From Chloroflexota bacterium (GTDB lineage Bacteria; Chloroflexota; Anaerolineae; Anaerolineales; Anaerolineaceae): DNA of 47,645 bases. The DNA lies in NCBI GenBank assembly GCA_023381565.1, contig JAMCRR010000030.1:1-47645 (forward strand), written 5' to 3'. Positions within the stretch are counted from its first letter, which is position 1. Each line of letters begins with the position of its first letter. The notes below the pieces were generated by a model. That model had not been told where the DNA came from and did not search any database. It saw only the letters and a program-made list of their open reading frames with translations. Shown here piece by piece: positions 33,078 to 40,778 of the stretch. Position numbers and translations under genes: made by a program.

Positions 33078-34095
33078 TTTCCGCTCCACCGCTGCCGCCG
33101 ATCACAATTTCGCCCGATTCTTCCAGCGTTCGCACGGCATCCACAATGCGGCGCTGCGCTGCGTAGACATTTTTCGCCAGCTGCGGCCCCAGGATGTCGA
33201 TTTCCTCTTTCAAGTTCTCGCGGGCGCGCTCAGAAAGATTGCGGTAAACCAGGTCGCGCAGCCGGTCGGGCGCGGCTTTTAGCGCCAGAGCGAGATCGCT
33301 CTTATTAATATCCCGCAGAACCCGCTGCATGGTGCGGTCGTCAATTTTCATCAGGTCGTCGAAGGTGAACATATTCGACCGGATATCATCGACCAATTTG
33401 GGGTCCGTGGCCTCCAGGGCCTCAAAGAGGGATTTTTGCGTGCCGCGGTCCACCTGGTTGAGCATCTTCACCAGGAAATCGACCCCCCCGGTAGTCCGAA
33501 AATCGGCGTCGTTCAGCACCCCTGAGAGCTTATTCTTCAGGGCGCGTTCGACAGCCTGGACCACCTGCGGAGAGACGCGGTCCATCGCAGCCAGCCGCAG
33601 GGTGACCTCCACCTGCAGGTCTTTGGGCATGCTGGTCAGGATATCGGCGGCGACTTTCGCCTCTAGGTAAGAGAGCACCAGGGCGATAGTCTGCGGCAGC
33701 TCGTCCTGCAATAGGGCGGCGATCTGGGCAGGATTGGCGTTGCCCAGCATTTCGAAGGCGGAGACCTGTTGTTGGGCAATAATCCGTTCCAGGATCTCAG
33801 CGCCACGCTGGGGACCCATAGCCCGCGACAGGAGCTGGCGGCTGTATTCGATGCCGCCGCTTTGCGAAGATGCCCCCTTCTGGAAGGTCTGGAAAGCTTC
33901 GCGCACAGCCGTGGTGCGAATATCTCCGGGGATGGAATTCGCCTTGCTCAAGGCGAGCAGTACGCGTTCGATCTCGCTCTCGCCCAGGTATTGCAGGATC
34001 TTCGAGGAGAGGTCTACCCCAAGGCTGAGCAGCAGGGAGGAGGCTTTGTCGATTCCGCTTGGCTTAGCATCAACGTCAGGCATGCTGCTTCCCAT
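33061..34095 (-). CDS. fliG: Flagellar motor switch protein FliG
   Basis: 344 residues, normal size, in three domains: N-terminal FliF-binding (~15-100), middle with DELPQTIALVLSYLE (the EHPQ-type motif), and C-terminal torque domain with GGVDFLVKMLNQVDR and the charged helix LVDDIRSNMFTFDDLMKIDDRTMQRVLRDI (Asp and Arg residues that engage MotA). Complete. The start ATG 34095 overlaps fliF; a second ATG at 34083 is possible. Confidence 0.96.
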   Translation of the reverse strand: MGSSMPDVDAKPSGIDKASSLLLSLGVDLSSKILQYLGESEIERVLLALSKANSIPGDIRTTAVREAFQTFQKGASSQSGGIEYSRQLLSRAMGPQRGAEILERIIAQQQVSAFEMLGNANPAQIAALLQDELPQTIALVLSYLEAKVAADILTSMPKDLQVEVTLRLAAMDRVSPQVVQAVERALKNKLSGVLNDADFRTTGGVDFLVKMLNQVDRGTQKSLFEALEATDPKLVDDIRSNMFTFDDLMKIDDRTMQRVLRDINKSDLALALKAAPDRLRDLVYRNLSERARENLKEEIDILGPQLAKNVYAAQRRIVDAVRTLEESGEIVIGGSGGAENEVIS

Positions 34096-35695
34096 CCTCG
34101 TTTAGCCACATCTGAATGATTTCGGCGACGTTAGCCGGGTTCTCTTCCGTCATGTGCGCCAGCACACGCTGCATCTGATCATCCTGCGAAATTGAAGCGG
34201 ATGTGGAGCCTGGTTGGGGCACGTCACGCGTCGCTCCCGCCGGGGAGCCGCTGGCAATCAAAGGCATTGCGCCAGGAGAGATCAGGGCTGCTTCCGAAAC
34301 CGGCTTCATCACCGGGATCCAGGCCTGGGCTGAAGCCAGGCGCAAATTCTTGAACAGGCGCAGCATAAACCAGAGCAGTAAACCCAGTAGCAGAGCCGCG
34401 CCAACCCCTTCGCCGATCTGGTAGTACATGCTGGTCTTTTCTCCCTGGGCGAGATCCTGGGATTGCTGCTCGATGTAGGATCGATCGAACGCCAGGGTTT
34501 CCACCGAGAGAATATCGCCGCGCCCTTCGTCAATCCCCGCTGCCGCGGCAACCGATTTCTTCAGCGTGTCGATCTGCTGTTGGTCGGTGACTCCGTCAAC
34601 CAGCACGGATAAGGAAACCGACTTGACCTGACCGGGGGAAACCACCTCGTGCGTCTGGCTCTGGGTGATCTCGTAATTAATGGTTTCTTCTGTATGCTGG
34701 TAATTATTCATCGCCCCACCCGCGGCCACCGTGGCAACAGGCGTGGGGAGATTGCTGCCGGCTCCTGGAATGCCGCCAACGTTATCCCCGCTGGTTCCGT
34801 AGATTTCGGACACCTTTTGAGAGCTGCGTATAGCTGCCGGGGTCGGGTCGAACGTCTGCGAGGTGACTTCGCGCTGGGTCCAATCCAGGAGGACGCTCGC
34901 CTGAACGACAGATCGATTGGGGCCCAGGACCGAATCCAGCAAGCTCTGAATTTTATTTTGAAGGTCGGCAGAAGCTGCCAGCTCGGCGGCGCGATGGCTG
35001 TCGGCCTGGGTCAGGGATGCTCCCTGTATGCCATCGCTGGCGCCGGAAGCCAGCATATTGCCGTTGGTATCGATAATGGCGACATTTTCAGGAGCCAGCC
35101 CTTCCACACTGCTGGCAACCAGGTGGGTGATGGATTGTACCTGGGCGTGGTCGAGGCTTTTGCCGGGCCTGACTTTGATCGTGATAGAAGCCGTCGTGGG
35201 CGCCTGCTCCTCAGAAAGAAGCGTTTTCTCAGGGGTGACCACATGCACCCGGACGGCTTCGACGGCGTCCAGACTGCCTATGGTTCGTTCCAGCTCGCCT
35301 TCCAATGCGCGTTGATAGTTTACCCGTTGGGTGAATTCGGTCATTCCCAACGTGTTGCCGCTGAAAAGCTCGTACCCTACTGTGCCGCTTTGTGGTAAAC
35401 CCTGGGTTGCCATCCTCAGGCGCACGGAGTACACGTCCTTCGAGGGCACCAGGATCGTACTGCTGTCACGCAGCTGGTAAGGGATGTTGTCTCCATCCAG
35501 CGCCTGGGCGATCTGCCCGGCGTCTGTTTCGCTTAGGCCGCTGAAAGCCACCACGTAGCTTGGCGCATTAGCCCAGGAGATCAGCACGGGCACGATGATC
35601 ATTGCCGCCAGCAGCAGCGCGATCAACGTCAAACGCTGAGATTTGCTCTGGTGCTGCCAGAAAAGAGAGAGTTGTTTCCGGAGGGAAGCTGTCAT
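34076..35695 (-). CDS. fliF: Flagellar MS-ring protein FliF
   Basis: 539 residues: N-terminal membrane helix (~23-43), ring-building YscJ/FliF domain (SYVVAFSGLSETDAGQIAQALD, IPYQLRDSSTILVPS, VRLRMATQGLPQSGTVGYELF), second domain ~250-430, a second membrane helix (~440-460: GAALLLGLLLWFMLRLF) and a C-terminal FliG-binding tail (MQRVLAHMTEENPANVAEIIQMWL). The base of the rotor. No clear ribosome site was seen before the ATG; coupled reading from fliE (24 bases before) is possible. Confidence 0.96.
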   Translation of the reverse strand: MTASLRKQLSLFWQHQSKSQRLTLIALLLAAMIIVPVLISWANAPSYVVAFSGLSETDAGQIAQALDGDNIPYQLRDSSTILVPSKDVYSVRLRMATQGLPQSGTVGYELFSGNTLGMTEFTQRVNYQRALEGELERTIGSLDAVEAVRVHVVTPEKTLLSEEQAPTTASITIKVRPGKSLDHAQVQSITHLVASSVEGLAPENVAIIDTNGNMLASGASDGIQGASLTQADSHRAAELAASADLQNKIQSLLDSVLGPNRSVVQASVLLDWTQREVTSQTFDPTPAAIRSSQKVSEIYGTSGDNVGGIPGAGSNLPTPVATVAAGGAMNNYQHTEETINYEITQSQTHEVVSPGQVKSVSLSVLVDGVTDQQQIDTLKKSVAAAAGIDEGRGDILSVETLAFDRSYIEQQSQDLAQGEKTSMYYQIGEGVGAALLLGLLLWFMLRLFKNLRLASAQAWIPVMKPVSEAALISPGAMPLIASGSPAGATRDVPQPGSTSASISQDDQMQRVLAHMTEENPANVAEIIQMWLNEDGKQHA

Positions 35696-35719
35696 AGTCG
35701 GAAGGAGAAATCAAACGGG

Positions 35720-36019
35720 CTAAACGCTCATGCGCATCACTTCACGGTAGGCATCCACCAGGCGGTCGCGGATGGCGATTGCCACCCGGAAGTTGACGTC
35801 GTTCTCTTCTGTGGCGATCATCACCTGGTGCAGGTCCACGTCCTCACCGCTGGCAAGCTGTTGGATCAAATTGTCGCTTTCATTCTGGGACTGGTTGAGA
35901 GTGTCGAGAACCTGGCTGAAGGTTTTCTCGACAGAATCAGCCGTGCCCGCCGGGCGTATCCCGGAAGCCGGGCCGGTGACGGAATTGGGGGAGAAAGGTT
36001 GGATGGGGGGAATTTGCAT
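35720..36019 (-). CDS. fliE: Flagellar MS-ring/rod junction protein FliE
   Basis: 99 residues: TADSVEKTFSQVLDTLNQSQNESDNLIQQLASGEDVDLHQVMIATEENDVNFRVAIAIRDRLVDAYREVMRMSV holds the family pattern (FxxxLxxxLNxxNxxQ, the GEDVDLHQVMIAxExA element, and the end YxEIMRMxV). Joins the MS ring to the rod. Directly between flgC and fliF. GGAG before the ATG. Confidence 0.95.
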   Translation of the reverse strand: MQIPPIQPFSPNSVTGPASGIRPAGTADSVEKTFSQVLDTLNQSQNESDNLIQQLASGEDVDLHQVMIATEENDVNFRVAIAIRDRLVDAYREVMRMSV

Positions 36020-36045
36020 CTTCAGCTCCGCGGCGGTTGTGAGGA

Positions 36046-36501
36046 TTACCGGCCGATATCCAGGGCTTTAAGCGCCATGCGCTTAGACGCCTCGATAACT
36101 GTCAGGTTGGCTTCGTAAGAACGGGTAGCCGAAAGCATGTTGGTCATCTCAACGACCAGGTTCACGTTAGGCAGGGTTACATAGCCGTCCTGATCGGCAT
36201 CAGGGTTGGTGGGATCGTACACGCGCGACCCGGGTGTGGTGTCGGTGACGATCTGGGCGACCTGCACGCCGCCAGTGGGAGCGGCCGCTCTCGAAATGAG
36301 GCCTGTACTGGCAGTTTTGAAAGGGAGGTTAAACGGGGTTTGTCCTTGAGGGGTGAAGACCACGTCTTGCCTCTGGTAAGGTCCCCCGGCGGCGGTACGC
36401 GTGGTCTGGGCGTTAGCGATGTTGTTTGAGATCAGATCCAGCCGCAGTCTCTGAGCAGTAAGGCCCGATGCGCTGATCCTCATGCTGTTCCAAAAGCTCA
36501 T
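36046..36501 (-). CDS. flgC: Flagellar rod protein FlgC
   Basis: 151 residues from ATG 36501, preceded by GAAGGAG; an in-frame upstream extension (to 36609) has no homology. SFWNSMRISASGLTAQRLRLDLISNNIANAQTTRTAAGGPYQRQDVVF is the FlgC start (ANAxTTRT), and GYVTLPNVNLVVEMTNMLSATRSYEANLTVIEASKRMALKALDI the C-terminal helix. First gene of the rod/ring/export operon. flgB is not next to it. Confidence 0.95.
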   Translation of the reverse strand: MSFWNSMRISASGLTAQRLRLDLISNNIANAQTTRTAAGGPYQRQDVVFTPQGQTPFNLPFKTASTGLISRAAAPTGGVQVAQIVTDTTPGSRVYDPTNPDADQDGYVTLPNVNLVVEMTNMLSATRSYEANLTVIEASKRMALKALDIGR

Positions 36502-36588
36502 CCCTGGCTCCTTCTCTCGGTTCGACGCCGGCTGATGTGGATGATCCCTGATCCAGGGGAAATAGGCCGGATAACCGCTTTTGCTTGA

Positions 36589-36616
36589 GTCATAGTAGCA
36601 TAGCAGCACGGCTCAA
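36589..36616 (-). promoter_or_regulatory. Possible promoter/operator before flgC
   Basis: Read on the minus strand, TTGAGC (36616-36611) and TATGAC (36594-36589) lie 16 bases apart, 4/6 matches each to -35 and -10. They are flanked by the 7-base inverted repeat GCTTGAG/CTCAAGC (36583-36589 with 36612-36618), which could be an operator. This region between fliS and flgC is where the early rod operon must begin. Weak, by eye only. Confidence 0.25.
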
Positions 36617-36683
36617 GCAGTAAAGCTGGGGTGAACTTGGGATTAAATTTACGTGAATGAGTTCGAGGGAGGGGTAATTCGGA

Positions 36684-37040
36684 TTAGATGGCAACCCTCC
36701 CAGAAAGACGCGGCTGTACTGAAGGGGTGGACAGGCGTTTTTCGGTGACTGACCAGGCGTCGCGCAGCTCGCGCAGCGTTTCGCGGGCATCGCCGAAGTT
36801 CTCCTGGCGGATACAATCCAGGCACCACTGGTAGATGCGGAACAGGCCAACGGAAACCTCCGGGTAATCGAAGTTGAGCGCATCTCGCAGCACGGTGATT
36901 GCCCTGGTGGCTTGTTCGAAATCCTTCTGCTCGCAGGCCTGGATTGCCAGATCGTATGCCATCACGACCAGTCGAATCGGGCTGGCGCCCATCACATCTT
37001 GCTGGCGGTATTCCTGTTTCCAAATGTTAGTTTGAACCAC
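36684..37040 (-). CDS. fliS: Flagellin export chaperone FliS
   Basis: 118 residues, GTG start at 37040 behind AGGAG. Helical family: YRQQDVMGASPIRLVVMAYDLAIQACEQKDFEQATRAITVLRDALNF then SVGLFRIYQWCLDCIRQENFGDARETLRELRDAW. FliS binds the flagellin C-terminus and docks on FlhA. Usual order flaG-fliD-fliS is seen (here fliD-flaG-fliS). A perfect sigma-28 promoter lies 48 bases upstream, giving fliS its own late transcript besides that from fliD. In-frame end is Arg/Gly-rich. Confidence 0.93.
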   Translation of the reverse strand: MVQTNIWKQEYRQQDVMGASPIRLVVMAYDLAIQACEQKDFEQATRAITVLRDALNFDYPEVSVGLFRIYQWCLDCIRQENFGDARETLRELRDAWSVTEKRLSTPSVQPRLSGRVAI

Positions 37041-37087
37041 GGTTGCGCTCCTGTCGTACCCTTAGATTTTCTGCTTGCCTGTTAATA

Positions 37088-37114
37088 TTATCGGCTGGCG
37101 CCAGACAACCTTTA
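37088..37114 (-). promoter_or_regulatory. Sigma-28 promoter of fliS
   Basis: On the minus strand: TAAA (37114-37111), 15 bases, GCCGATAA (37095-37088). A perfect sigma-28 consensus lying in the 97-base gap between flaG and fliS. Transcription should start near 37081, ~40 bases before the fliS GTG. This makes the filament chaperone directly FliA-dependent. Confidence 0.92.
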
Positions 37115-37137
37115 GCCCTGCAAACCCAATGCCAGTT

Positions 37138-37449
37138 TCAGGCGAAGAGCTCGATGAGGTCACCTTCTCTCAAGTGGGTCAGCTCTTCGGATGGAATAGT
37201 GCGCAGAACGCGCTGGCTGGCGCGGTCGATGATGAATACGGTGACCTCATTCGATTGGCTGTCGACGAGGAACTTCAAACGTATGTCTGCCTGTTTTACC
37301 GGTTCGACGCGTTCGATCCGCGCATCTGCCTCCCCATTGGAGGCAATAGGCGGCAGCGCTGCCCCTTCGCTTTCGCCGGGTTGGATCGGGGCTCGATGGG
37401 TAGAATCGATCTCGACTTTATTGACGGGAGATAAGGGGTTGGTAATCAT
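37138..37449 (-). CDS. flaG: Flagellar protein FlaG
   Basis: 103 residues. Disordered first half, then the FlaG core: ADIRLKFLVDSQSNEVTVFIIDRASQRVLRTIPSEELTHL. FlaG affects filament length in some species; the molecular mode is unclear. Between fliD and fliS, the usual neighbours. A very strong ribosome site (GAGGAGGAGAG) precedes the ATG. Confidence 0.9.
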   Translation of the reverse strand: MITNPLSPVNKVEIDSTHRAPIQPGESEGAALPPIASNGEADARIERVEPVKQADIRLKFLVDSQSNEVTVFIIDRASQRVLRTIPSEELTHLREGDLIELFA

Positions 37450-37503
37450 ACTCTCTCCTCCTCAAGTGCTATCCTTGTCGATACAATCCATAATTCTCCA
37501 GTA

Positions 37504-39258
37504 TTAAGCATATTGGTTGACAGACCCATAGATCAGACTCATCTGCTGCTGGGTGTACTGCATCATGAGAAGCTGGGTTTGGAGCTGAGCATATTGCTCG
37601 GTGAGAGCCTGCTTGCGCACGTCCAGGCGCTGGTTCATGGTCGTGATCTTGTCGTTGAGCGTTTCGGTCTCGCGGTCAGAGGATTCGATGGCGGATTCTA
37701 CGTAGCTGTTAGAACCGGTATAGTAACCCAACTTAGCGTCGATCCCAGACATGACCTTATCGAACAGGGCACTGACGTTGGCGAAATCTGACTGTAGGGC
37801 GTTCTCGAGCTTGGTAGCGTCGCTGACGGCAAGCTGCATGTTGTCGTTCAGGGTCAACCCCACCTCGCGCAGATTCGTCAGAGTGCCGTCGTTGCTGGCA
37901 TTGCCGCTGATGAGATTGAAAAGATCGTTGCGCAGGGAAGTAAACATCATGTCACCGGCAAGCGCGCCGCGTTTATACGTTCCATCGGCCTGCTTGGTTA
38001 CGGCGATTTTATCGCTCAGATAGCTCTGCAGACTGTTAAATTTAGTGATCAAGCCATTCACTAAATCTTTTGCCCCGGTAGGATCCGAAGTGATCGATAG
38101 GGTGGCGGTCTTGCCTTCGGCATCAGGAGCCAGGTTGATGGTGACTCCACTGACAACGTTGCTCAGGTTGGCGTTCTGGCTGCGATGGATGACCATATTA
38201 TTCAAGGTGAACTGCGCATCGGACGGGGTTTGGCTCTCGTGGAGGAACCCCGTCCCATCTAGGATCCCCAGTGTCTGCAGGATCGCAGCCGGTGCGGTGT
38301 CGCTGACCAGGATGGCGTGGTTCACGCCGGTGCTTTTCGAGGTCAGGATCAGCTGGTTGTCGACCACTGTGGCCGTCACACCGTTCCCCTCGGCGAATAT
38401 TTCCCGGTTTATTTTGGAGGCAATGTCGATCAGGCTGTCGCCAGCGCTCACCTGGATGGCAGCGCCCTGGGCTGTGTAAACCGCCTGGACTGCCCCGGTG
38501 GTCTTGCTGTTTGCGCTGTAGGCTGACGGATCTGCGCCGAAAGTAATCGTCAGACCGCGCCCGGTGTCATAGGCGCCGGCGCCGGTAGGGATGGCTTGCC
38601 AGCCGCTGGTAAAGCTCGTTCCACTCGCCATGCGGATGCTCGCCGCAGTTCCATCCTCATTGACCAGGCGGAACTGCCAGGCGCCAGATGCTGGGTCGAG
38701 CCGCGTTTCGATGTAGTAAGGTCCGCTGCCCAGCTCAGTTTGGCCGGCAGCCAGCTCGCCTGTGCCGAACCCGGTAACTGTGGCATTCGCCGTCCCGGTG
38801 ACCGAGACCGTCCGCGTGGCTGCCCCGCCCAGGATAAAGCCGCCGCTCAGGTTGAGAGCCTGGTCGGCGTACTCCTGCTGGTTGGAGGCCAGGGTGTGCG
38901 CTTTTGCCAGAGTGACGTCCTTCAAGGTGTAGGCGCCCGGAACAGCGCCGCTGTTCGTCGTAAAAGAGGCCACCGTCGCTGTGGTTGCCGCCCCGGTGGC
39001 AGTGATGAAGACGTTTGCCAGATTGACTTTATTCCCCAGGCTGAGCGTGCAGAAAGGATCGCTGCTTTTGAGACTTCGCGCCGCGCTCTGCAGGTCGTCC
39101 AATGTTTTCTTTAGATCGTTATAGATCCCCTTTTGCAGAGAAACCGAATCGCGCTGCTGGGTCAGCCTGGTGAGCGGCTGGCGTTCGATCTCCATCAGGC
39201 TGTTGATCAGGCTGGTGAAGGTGGGATCGAGAGTAGTAATTGGGCTGGTGGTGGCCAT
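37504..39258 (-). CDS. fliD: Flagellar filament cap protein FliD
   Basis: 584 residues from ATG 39258, preceded by GGAG; an earlier TTG (39282) is unlikely. N-terminal PTFTSLINSLMEIERQPLTRLTQQRDSVSLQKGIYNDL is the FliD coiled coil, the middle holds Gly/Thr-rich beta domains (~100-420), and the C-terminal end has the second coiled coil (ETLNDKITTMNQRLDVRKQALTEQYAQLQTQLLMMQYTQQQMSLI). Longer than Bacillus FliD (498). Cap that inserts flagellin. flaG and fliS follow. Confidence 0.93.
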   Translation of the reverse strand: MATTSPITTLDPTFTSLINSLMEIERQPLTRLTQQRDSVSLQKGIYNDLKKTLDDLQSAARSLKSSDPFCTLSLGNKVNLANVFITATGAATTATVASFTTNSGAVPGAYTLKDVTLAKAHTLASNQQEYADQALNLSGGFILGGAATRTVSVTGTANATVTGFGTGELAAGQTELGSGPYYIETRLDPASGAWQFRLVNEDGTAASIRMASGTSFTSGWQAIPTGAGAYDTGRGLTITFGADPSAYSANSKTTGAVQAVYTAQGAAIQVSAGDSLIDIASKINREIFAEGNGVTATVVDNQLILTSKSTGVNHAILVSDTAPAAILQTLGILDGTGFLHESQTPSDAQFTLNNMVIHRSQNANLSNVVSGVTINLAPDAEGKTATLSITSDPTGAKDLVNGLITKFNSLQSYLSDKIAVTKQADGTYKRGALAGDMMFTSLRNDLFNLISGNASNDGTLTNLREVGLTLNDNMQLAVSDATKLENALQSDFANVSALFDKVMSGIDAKLGYYTGSNSYVESAIESSDRETETLNDKITTMNQRLDVRKQALTEQYAQLQTQLLMMQYTQQQMSLIYGSVNQYA

Positions 39259-39381
39259 GGTTTGCTCCGGGAGAACCGGCAAGAATGCAGAAGTTATTTG
39301 TGCTTGATATCTATATCGTCAATTCTCAACAAAACTTGAGGGAGAAAAACATCAATTAGCCTATTTCGGGTCAACGCATAT

Positions 39382-39407
39382 CTACCGGATTACCGGCGGT
39401 TGCTTTA
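39382..39407 (-). promoter_or_regulatory. Possible weak sigma-28 promoter of fliD
   Basis: On the minus strand TAAA (39407-39404), 14 bases, TCCGGTAG (39389-39382), a 5/8 match to the -10 GCCGATAA. It lies ~125 bases upstream of fliD, which is a class-3 gene in most species. The short spacing and poor -10 make this tentative. Confidence 0.3.
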
Positions 39408-39466
39408 CACGCGAATTCGTTTCACATCCGTTGACCCAAAGGAGAAATCCGCCAGGCGATTAAATA

Positions 39467-39493
39467 TGTGGGGAGCCGGTTTGGCTCCCCACA
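39467..39493 (-). terminator. Terminator of the flagellin gene
   Basis: Perfect 11-bp inverted repeat TGTGGGGAGCC (39467-39477) and GGCTCCCCACA (39483-39493) with a 5-base loop, 32 bases after the flagellin stop. On the minus strand it is followed by TATTTAAT, moderately T-rich. It isolates the highly expressed flagellin transcript from fliD. Confidence 0.82.
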
Positions 39494-39524
39494 CGGATAC
39501 CCATTAATGATCGACCGGTAAGGT

Positions 39525-40412
39525 TTAGCGGAACAGGGTGAGCAAGAACTGCGGGGCGGCGTTGGCCTGGGCCAGCATGGCGGTAGCGGTCTGCTGCAGG
39601 ATCTGGAATTTGCTGGCATTCACCTGCTCTTCGGCCATGTTGGCGTTCATGATCCGGTTGTAAGCGCCTTCCACGTTGATCTGGGCAGCCGAGACCTGGT
39701 CCTCTTTGAAGGTCAGGCGTCCTTCCATAGCGCCGATCTTGGACATCTCGCCGCTGACCAGGGCAAAAGCGCCGGTGGTGGCAGGTACAACGGGGTCGGC
39801 GGTTGGATCGCCAGGGCTACCATCCAAAACGGTAAGCAGAGCATTGAATCCTGCCTGGTCGGTCAGGGCCGTCACCACATCCGTGGTAACACCCAAGGCA
39901 GTTGAACCCAGGTCGGCGACGGCGGACATGGTGGTGGTGTCACCTGAGTCCGCACCGGTTTGGAAGTTCAGATCTGTCGCACTGCCGATGAGCTTATTGC
40001 CGTTCCACTTGGTCTCGGCGACGATCTTGTCGATCTGGCCTTGGTACTCGGTGATTTGGGTTTTCAGGGCGGCGCGCTCTTCTGACCCCATGGTATCGCT
40101 GGCGCCGGACAGGGCTTTGTTGCGGATCTGGACGAGAATGTTATTGATCTGGCTTACGCCGGACTCGGCGACGGCCAGCAGGTTCTTGGCATCTCCGATG
40201 TTGGAGAGAGCTACTTTCATGCCTTCGCTGCGAGCCTGCATTTTGGTGGCGATGGTCAGGCCGGCGGGGTCGTCTGCGGCGGAATTGATGCGCTTGCCGG
40301 TAGCCAGGCGAGCCTGGTAGGTGGCGAGCTGGCGGTTGATGTTGTTCAGAGAGTTCAGGGCATTCAGGGCGCCGATATTACCGGCAACGCGAGTGACATC
40401 ATAATCTGGCAT
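39525..40412 (-). CDS. hag: Flagellin
   Basis: 295 residues, a compact flagellin with D0/D1 domains and a short middle. N-terminal NIGALNALNSLNNINRQLATYQARLATGKRINSAADDPAGLTIATKMQARSEGM is the coiled D0/D1 pattern, and the C-terminal MNANMAEEQVNASKFQILQQTATAMLAQANAAPQFLLTLFR ends with the usual FLLTLFR-type tail. The exposed middle (~160-225) is Asp/Thr/Pro-rich. It has an excellent ribosome site AGGAGG, placed in the loop of a hairpin (see the leader entry). The only flagellin in the window. Named hag from similarity to the monoderm type; fliC is the alternative name. Confidence 0.95.
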   Translation of the reverse strand: MPDYDVTRVAGNIGALNALNSLNNINRQLATYQARLATGKRINSAADDPAGLTIATKMQARSEGMKVALSNIGDAKNLLAVAESGVSQINNILVQIRNKALSGASDTMGSEERAALKTQITEYQGQIDKIVAETKWNGNKLIGSATDLNFQTGADSGDTTTMSAVADLGSTALGVTTDVVTALTDQAGFNALLTVLDGSPGDPTADPVVPATTGAFALVSGEMSKIGAMEGRLTFKEDQVSAAQINVEGAYNRIMNANMAEEQVNASKFQILQQTATAMLAQANAAPQFLLTLFR

Positions 40413-40413
40413 G

Positions 40414-40450
40414 GCAAACCTCCTTGTTTGCGTGGCGGGGATCCTTCCCC
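40414..40450 (-). promoter_or_regulatory. Two candidate CsrA-binding hairpins in the flagellin leader
   Basis: Read on the minus strand from 40450: GGGG-AAGGAT-CCCC (40450-40437), five bases, then GCAAAC-AAGGAG-GTTTGC (40431-40414). Both stems are perfect and both loops contain GGA; the second loop is part of the Shine-Dalgarno sequence AGGAGG, seven bases before the ATG. The second site AAACAAGGAGGT fits 10 of 12 positions of the published CsrA consensus RUACARGGAUGU; the first loop AAGGAT has its core ARGGAU. The GGA triplets are 21 bases apart, about what a CsrA dimer can bridge. Translation repression by CsrA is inferred. Confidence 0.75.
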
Positions 40451-40686
40451 TTTTTGAATGAATGAGTTATCCGGTTGGGCTCTCTTCGTGCGAGGGGTTT
40501 CAGTCTGAGCCCGGCTTAATTCTGAAACCGTGGACGAGCAGTGTATGGTGCAGATCGGGTTTATTCTCTGTGGTCGAGCCTCCTGAGCGATCGAGCCTGA
40601 ATGGTTTTTGTCTTTGGTCTGTTATTGTTTTCGTCTCTTGCGATATTTCCTGAAGCCTGCAGGCGTAAAAAAAGCGTAAAAATATA
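40451..40686 (-). other. Flagellin upstream region, no gene seen
   Basis: Part of a 366-base stretch between flagellin and the lipoprotein gene. CCGGATAA (40474-40467, minus) resembles a sigma-28 -10 (6/8), but no TAAA is found 14-16 bases upstream, so I do not call a sigma-28 promoter. The flagellin promoter should nevertheless lie here. No convincing small gene. Confidence 0.4.
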
Positions 40687-40724
40687 ATCAAAGAGGGGCT
40701 GAACTGGTTCAGCCCCTCTTTGAT
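40687..40724 (-). terminator. Terminator after the DUF333 lipoprotein gene
   Basis: 18-bp perfect inverted repeat ATCAAAGAGGGGCTGAAC (40687-40704) with GTTCAGCCCCTCTTTGAT (40707-40724). On the minus strand it is followed by TATATTTTTACGC, a good T-tract, so it terminates transcription leaving 40779. It also shields the flagellin promoter. Confidence 0.9.
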
Positions 40725-40778
40725 CTATAGATGAGATTTGCCATCCCGACGGGGATGTGCTTGCCTCACATTTGCTTG

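Noticed and set aside
40500..40691. 63-residue reading frame upstream of flagellin (minus)
   Set aside because: No ribosome site and no recognisable protein pattern; runs into the terminator.
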